A DNA stretch of 64,000 bases from Pedobacter steynii. GTDB taxonomy: Bacteria > Bacteroidota > Bacteroidia > Sphingobacteriales > Sphingobacteriaceae. Both the position numbers and the translations under genes were made by a program. A model generated the notes under the pieces. That model was not told where the DNA came from, made no database searches, and saw only the letters and a list, made by a program, of their open reading frames with translations. Below are positions 60,522 through 64,000 of this stretch, in pieces. The first letter of the stretch is position 1. Each line of letters opens with the position of its first letter. Location: positions 5,580,001 to 5,644,000 of the forward strand of contig NZ_CP017141.1 in NCBI RefSeq assembly GCF_001721645.1. Reading direction: 5' to 3'.

Positions 60522-62420
60522 ATGAAAAAACCAAAAATTACTCTGGGAGTTTGTGCGCTCCTGTTTACTGTCTGCGGACTAACCCTTGAGGGATGTCGGA
60601 AAGACCCCGGCCTAAAGTCAGATGTTACACAAGTTGTTACCGAGAAGGGCATGCTTTCTTTATCAAAATCCAGCTTTGATCAAATGTATGCCCAGGCAAG
60701 AAAATCCGGAAAAAAAGAAGCTGCAACAAATTTGGAGCGTAGGTTTCCCAAATTTTTATCGATGCTTAGTACAAAGCAAAACGTAGTCAGTAAGACGGCA
60801 CAGTCATTTGCAAAAAATACAACAATGTCCGGGAAGGTCAGAAGTTCCTCTTCCGGAAAAAGATCGGATGTAAGCAATAGCAGCCAGGATCCGGCACATA
60901 TACCTGATTATGATGTGGTTCTTAAAGAGCTGGTAGATGATGAGGCTTTTCAAGCTTTGTTAAATGTAGAAGGAGAGATCGAAGTAGAAAATATCATTTA
61001 TAAGGTAACCCCTTATGGTACTTTCTTTACAGATGCGAATAATACAGAAGCGCTGGAGACTGTATTTTCTACTGTTGCCTTAAATAATGATTACACTTTA
61101 CGACTGGAAGATCAAACTACACCGATCCTAATGGAGTCGGTACAGGTACAAGCTACCGAGTATAATGATGTGAGATTATTAAATAACAGTGTTTATTTCG
61201 TGGATTCATTTATCGAGAAAGAATTACCAAACGTAGATGTGAGCGTTTTTCCAACCGATGAAGCGATAGATCCGATTGTTTACGGAGACCGTAATGGTTC
61301 TACCGGTACTCCTGGTCCTTCAACCCCGCCGGATAATACACCGACCTACACACCAGATAGATTGCAAACAAATTATCTCAGTACCCAGGCTGTTGTGAAA
61401 AGTCCGCAAACAACTGATCCTGCCTATCAGAATATGCTTGAATATGATATGGAATTTAAAAGTGGAATTGGTGGATTCCTCCAGACATTTTTCGAAAACT
61501 CTACCAGGTACCACAACTTCACCAGCAAATACAGGGTAAGTGCCCTTATGTACGACAGGAACTATGGTATCATCAAAACCATAGGTATAAAAGTGAAGTG
61601 TCAGAAAAAAGGTTGGTTTTGGTGGAATAAAACTGAAGCCCAGGAAATCAGAGCAGGATGGGATTATATATCCTATGTTGCGCCAGGTACTGTGCCGAAA
61701 ATATCCCTGCCAAATTACGATAATCCACCAAGCATAGGTGCTTATTACCTGATAAACCCTACAGAAAATCCGCTTTATGGAATACCGGCGCCTTTTATTG
61801 ATGCTTATGCAAAACGCTATAATTTATACGGTTTTCATATGAAAAGAGGAAGCAATGAAATATTTACGATCATGATCCCTGGTGGTTTTGTGCCATTCAA
61901 ACCAGATGGTTATGCGATTCCATCGAGCAAATTTAAAGATGCTGTTCACTCCGGATGGAACGCGTTAAAAGGCGTTTTGCAAAAGTCTGCACCACCTGTT
62001 GGTCCATCTCTTGTAAATCCTGATGCAAATAATTATAAATTTCCAGTTTACTCATTAACGACCAATGAAGTGAAGTATTTGTCAATTAATGATATGGAAA
62101 ACATGCCGAAAAGCTATAGCTCAACAATTGAAAGACAGGACATTCTGGATGGCAATAAGATTGCTACCTTTATTTCACCTTATGAAGTTAAAGCCTATAA
62201 TACGGATATGATAGATATTCCACTGGACTTCTCTACTGTAGAATTCAATTTTTCTACTGATCCAAGTAAGTTTGCGGTTAACCTGACTCAGATCGCGAAG
62301 TCACTTTTAACGCCACAATTAGCGGATGGCTACAAAGTTAAAGCGGCATCTGTATTTGCGGCAGTGCGATGGAATAATGAATGGAAAGGCATTCGTCTGT
62401 ATGTAAAAATGAAAGGTTAA
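60522..62420 (+). CDS. Large lipoprotein of unknown function
   Basis: 632 residues; signal ends LEGC (Cys25), a lipoprotein. Residues 40-125 are basic and low in complexity (KSGKKEAATNLERR, SGKRSDVSNSS). A proline/threonine-rich linker lies near residue 265 (GTPGPSTPPDNTPTYTPD). The C-terminal 350 residues are beta-rich and contain YRVSALMYDRNYGIIKTIG. I do not recognise a family. An outer-membrane barrel gene follows after 13 bases, so the two proteins probably act together at the surface. Confidence 0.8.
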   Translation: MKKPKITLGVCALLFTVCGLTLEGCRKDPGLKSDVTQVVTEKGMLSLSKSSFDQMYAQARKSGKKEAATNLERRFPKFLSMLSTKQNVVSKTAQSFAKNTTMSGKVRSSSSGKRSDVSNSSQDPAHIPDYDVVLKELVDDEAFQALLNVEGEIEVENIIYKVTPYGTFFTDANNTEALETVFSTVALNNDYTLRLEDQTTPILMESVQVQATEYNDVRLLNNSVYFVDSFIEKELPNVDVSVFPTDEAIDPIVYGDRNGSTGTPGPSTPPDNTPTYTPDRLQTNYLSTQAVVKSPQTTDPAYQNMLEYDMEFKSGIGGFLQTFFENSTRYHNFTSKYRVSALMYDRNYGIIKTIGIKVKCQKKGWFWWNKTEAQEIRAGWDYISYVAPGTVPKISLPNYDNPPSIGAYYLINPTENPLYGIPAPFIDAYAKRYNLYGFHMKRGSNEIFTIMIPGGFVPFKPDGYAIPSSKFKDAVHSGWNALKGVLQKSAPPVGPSLVNPDANNYKFPVYSLTTNEVKYLSINDMENMPKSYSSTIERQDILDGNKIATFISPYEVKAYNTDMIDIPLDFSTVEFNFSTDPSKFAVNLTQIAKSLLTPQLADGYKVKAASVFAAVRWNNEWKGIRLYVKMKG

Positions 62421-62433
62421 ACCTGGTATCAGT

Positions 62434-63006
62434 ATGAAAAACAAGATCACTTTATTCTCCGTCGCTATGTTATTTTCGATCTCTGTAATGGCTCAGGAGG
62501 TAACGAAACAAGAACGAGGATATTTTAATCTGACGGAAATAGGGTATTTCTTTGGAAATAGGACGTTTGAATATCAAACTGCAAAAAACGCTTTTAAATC
62601 CACTACAGATGGCGCTTACTCGCTTAGTTTAAGAAATATCAATGGTGTATTTATTACTAACAAAATTTCAGTTGGTGCAGGAGTCGGCCTTGAAAACTAT
62701 ACCCTTACCGAAGGTAGTCGCAGTTACAACAATTTACTGTTGCTCTTTTTAGATGCCAGGTATTACTTTAAAAATGAAAGCAATACTTTTTTCGTCTATG
62801 GAGATGCAGGTGGAGCGGCCAAAATTGCCGACAACTTTAGCAAAGGGACAATGTTTAACCTGGGAATTGGATATAAGTTTAAAGTTGCTCCAAAAACCGC
62901 CATGACGGGTAGCTTCGGCTACAATGATCAAACCATCAAACGGGAGCCCGATGTCACGAGAAATCGATTTTATGGTTTCGCTGTCCGGGCAGGAATCTTG
63001 TTCTGA
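62434..63006 (+). CDS. Outer-membrane beta-barrel partner of the preceding lipoprotein
   Basis: 190 residues; signal ends VMAQE (residue 20). Amphipathic strands follow (GYFNLTEIGYFFGNR, ISVGAGVGLENYTL, FFVYGDAGGAAKI) and the C-terminal strand FAVRAGILF ends in Phe, as in BAM substrates. It lies 13 bases after the lipoprotein gene in an operon and is closed by a terminator at 63013. Function unknown. Confidence 0.85.
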   Translation: MKNKITLFSVAMLFSISVMAQEVTKQERGYFNLTEIGYFFGNRTFEYQTAKNAFKSTTDGAYSLSLRNINGVFITNKISVGAGVGLENYTLTEGSRSYNNLLLLFLDARYYFKNESNTFFVYGDAGGAAKIADNFSKGTMFNLGIGYKFKVAPKTAMTGSFGYNDQTIKREPDVTRNRFYGFAVRAGILF

Positions 63007-63316
63007 TTTAGTAAAGGCTGCACCTGATAAAAGTGCAGCCTTTATTGTAATCAAATATATTCATGACAGTTATTTTATAATTTCAGAATAGTAACCAAAA
63101 TGATAAAAAATATTTTTCTATTTAATAGAATATATAATTACATTTAATGGAGGGGAAATAATTCACACACAAATTAACCTTAAAAATGAATCTCATGAAG
63201 AAGTACCTAAATCCGAAATAGCAGATCTGCTACATTAATCAAATCCGTTCTCCCGTAAAATCATCTTTTTTTTATTAACCATATAGGCCATATTTTTATT
63301 GCCTGGGTAAAAGCCC
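63007..63316. other. 310-bp intergenic region before the small HTH gene
   Basis: Apart from the terminator at 63013-63046 it is AT-rich, with no frame of interest and no clear promoter motif. Confidence 0.4.
63013..63046 (+). terminator. Terminator of the lipoprotein-barrel operon
   Basis: AAAGGCTGCAC and GTGCAGCCTTT form a perfect 11-bp stem with a 9-base loop, followed by TATTG. Confidence 0.75.
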
Positions 63317-63595
63317 ATGTCCGAAATCAGCCTATCAAACCCTATTGTTATGAAAATGATCTTGAGAAGAATTGAGCTGGCGTTACAAAAATACTTTGAA
63401 TCCAGAGAAAAGCAGATGATACAGGAGCAGGCTCCGGTGCCACAGGAAGAGTGGTTAGATAACCTTCAGGTAATAGACCTGTTGCGCATCAGTCCGCGTA
63501 GTTTCTATAGGTTGGTAAAAGTGTCCAACTGGAAGGTAAAACAAATAGGCGGAAGAAAATATTACCTTAAATCTTCTGTTCTCGAAAGCCAGTGA
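63317..63595 (+). CDS. Small helix-turn-helix protein (HTH_17/excisionase-like)
   Basis: 92 residues, or 81 if the ATG at 63350 is used. A helical N-terminal part (MKMILRRIELALQKYFESRE) precedes the MerR-like helix-turn-helix DNLQVIDLLRISPRSFYRLV and a wing ending VKQIGGRKYYLKSS. Such proteins are common in Bacteroidetes, in mobile elements and on the chromosome. No integrase or mobilisation gene is near. The target DNA is unknown. Confidence 0.75.
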   Translation: MSEISLSNPIVMKMILRRIELALQKYFESREKQMIQEQAPVPQEEWLDNLQVIDLLRISPRSFYRLVKVSNWKVKQIGGRKYYLKSSVLESQ

Positions 63596-63648
63596 TTTCA
63601 TTTTGCTATGTTTGTTTATCAGTATAAACAACTGATTTACGTTAGCAG

Positions 63649-64000
63649 ATGACCCATAAAATAAAATCGCTTACCATGCTTGTGCTCATCAGCACAAGCA
63701 TTTTTGCCCAAAAACCGGTATATCTTCATTCTTTTGAGCCCGCTCCCCAATATAGTACCACAAAAGGAATATCCGGATCAGCGCTGGATCTTTCTGCAAA
63801 TGCAGCCATCCGTAAAATCCTGACGGTTAAAAATCAACTGCATGAAAATAATGGAGATTTTTCTGTGATGATCTGGCTAAAAGCTTCCCTGAATTTAAGC
63901 CTGGATTATGATGTATTTTCCTCCACAAGCGGAACCGATAAAAAAACAAAAGGATGGAGACTGGGTGTTCAGGCAAACGGAGCATGGTGTTGGGAAGCCA
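63649..64000 (+). CDS. Exported LamG/concanavalin-like protein, truncated by the window end
   Basis: At least 117 residues open to the last base. The signal peptide is LTMLVLISTSIFAQ (about residues 8-21). The mature N-terminus has YLHSFEPAPQYSTTKGISGS and then DFSVMIWLKASLNLSLDYDV, the first strands of a LamG/concanavalin-type lectin domain. Such domains often precede phosphoesterase, sulfatase or glycosidase modules. The enzyme part lies outside the window, so no function is claimed. The start ATG at 63649 is 53 bases after the small HTH gene. Confidence 0.8.
   Translation, partial: MTHKIKSLTMLVLISTSIFAQKPVYLHSFEPAPQYSTTKGISGSALDLSANAAIRKILTVKNQLHENNGDFSVMIWLKASLNLSLDYDVFSSTSGTDKKTKGWRLGVQANGAWCWEA

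Noticed and set aside
63317..63595. Excisionase of a mobile element
   Set aside because: The helix-turn-helix resembles excisionases, but no integrase, att repeats or mobilisation genes are near; such small HTH proteins are common in Bacteroidetes chromosomes.

Overview
The window looks like chromosome of a Bacteroidota member, most likely Sphingobacteriaceae (Pedobacter-like). The reasons are the moderately AT-rich sequence, A-rich leaders with almost no Shine-Dalgarno sequences, promoter elements of the TAnnTTTG type, FecI/FecR-type sigma and anti-sigma genes, DUF5117 metalloprotease, DUF6266, YkuD_2 and many OmpA/PorT-like barrels. I found no rRNA, tRNA, CRISPR array, insertion sequence or phage block.

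Layout. 1-2.5 kb: two envelope proteins (the first cut by the window edge), then a TetR repressor. 2.6-8.5 kb: a complete RND efflux operon (lipoprotein adaptor, pump, outer-membrane channel). Three copies of the palindrome TTAAC-N3-GTTAA flank the repressor and the adaptor. 8.5-12.7 kb: ECF sigma/anti-sigma pair without its usual TonB receptor, then a DsbD thiol reductase whose N-terminal domain is a separate gene. 12.8-17.4 kb: large zinc metalloprotease, AhpD-like peroxidase, Crp/Fnr regulator, L,D-transpeptidase-fold protein. 17.4-23 kb: a compact RiPP locus with a full-length LanB dehydratase, a LytS-type kinase, a LytTR regulator, and a 55-residue gene (21706-21873) lying antisense in the kinase/regulator gap. 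The small gene reads as a RiPP precursor rich in Ser/Thr and without cysteine. Direct repeats with 21-bp period precede both lanB and the precursor. 23.3-26.3 kb: barrel protein, KdgF-like cupin, MFS exporter, methyltransferase. 26.3-33.9 kb: TerD, a PAS sensor kinase with a degenerate receiver, and a TerY-P type operon (two VWA proteins, PP2C phosphatase, protein kinase). 33.9-46.5 kb: mixed housekeeping and regulatory genes, including two near-identical small secreted proteins, an isolated ExbD, a Crp/quinone-reductase pair, ribB and a prephenate dehydrogenase resembling the fungal Tyr1 type. 46.7-64 kb: class A beta-lactamase, SDR with divergent HxlR regulator, two GH20 hexosaminidases, sugar MFS transporter with a LacI-type operator, DUF6266, Tat-exported phosphoesterase, Imm26-like protein, M57 protease, a lipoprotein/barrel pair, a small HTH protein and the start of a LamG protein.

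The most interesting unit is 17.65-23.02 kb. A two-component system of the LytS/LytTR class, a dehydratase and a cysteine-free candidate precursor appear to be tied together by shared repeat elements. No cyclase, protease or exporter is present, so the product, if made, would be a dehydroamino-acid peptide without lanthionine rings. Several gene starts were moved from the longest reading frame because signal peptides, operators or promoters show that the true start is internal (adaptor 2713, cupin 23979, sensor kinase 29202, SDR 48402, GH20 51135, M57 60068 and others).
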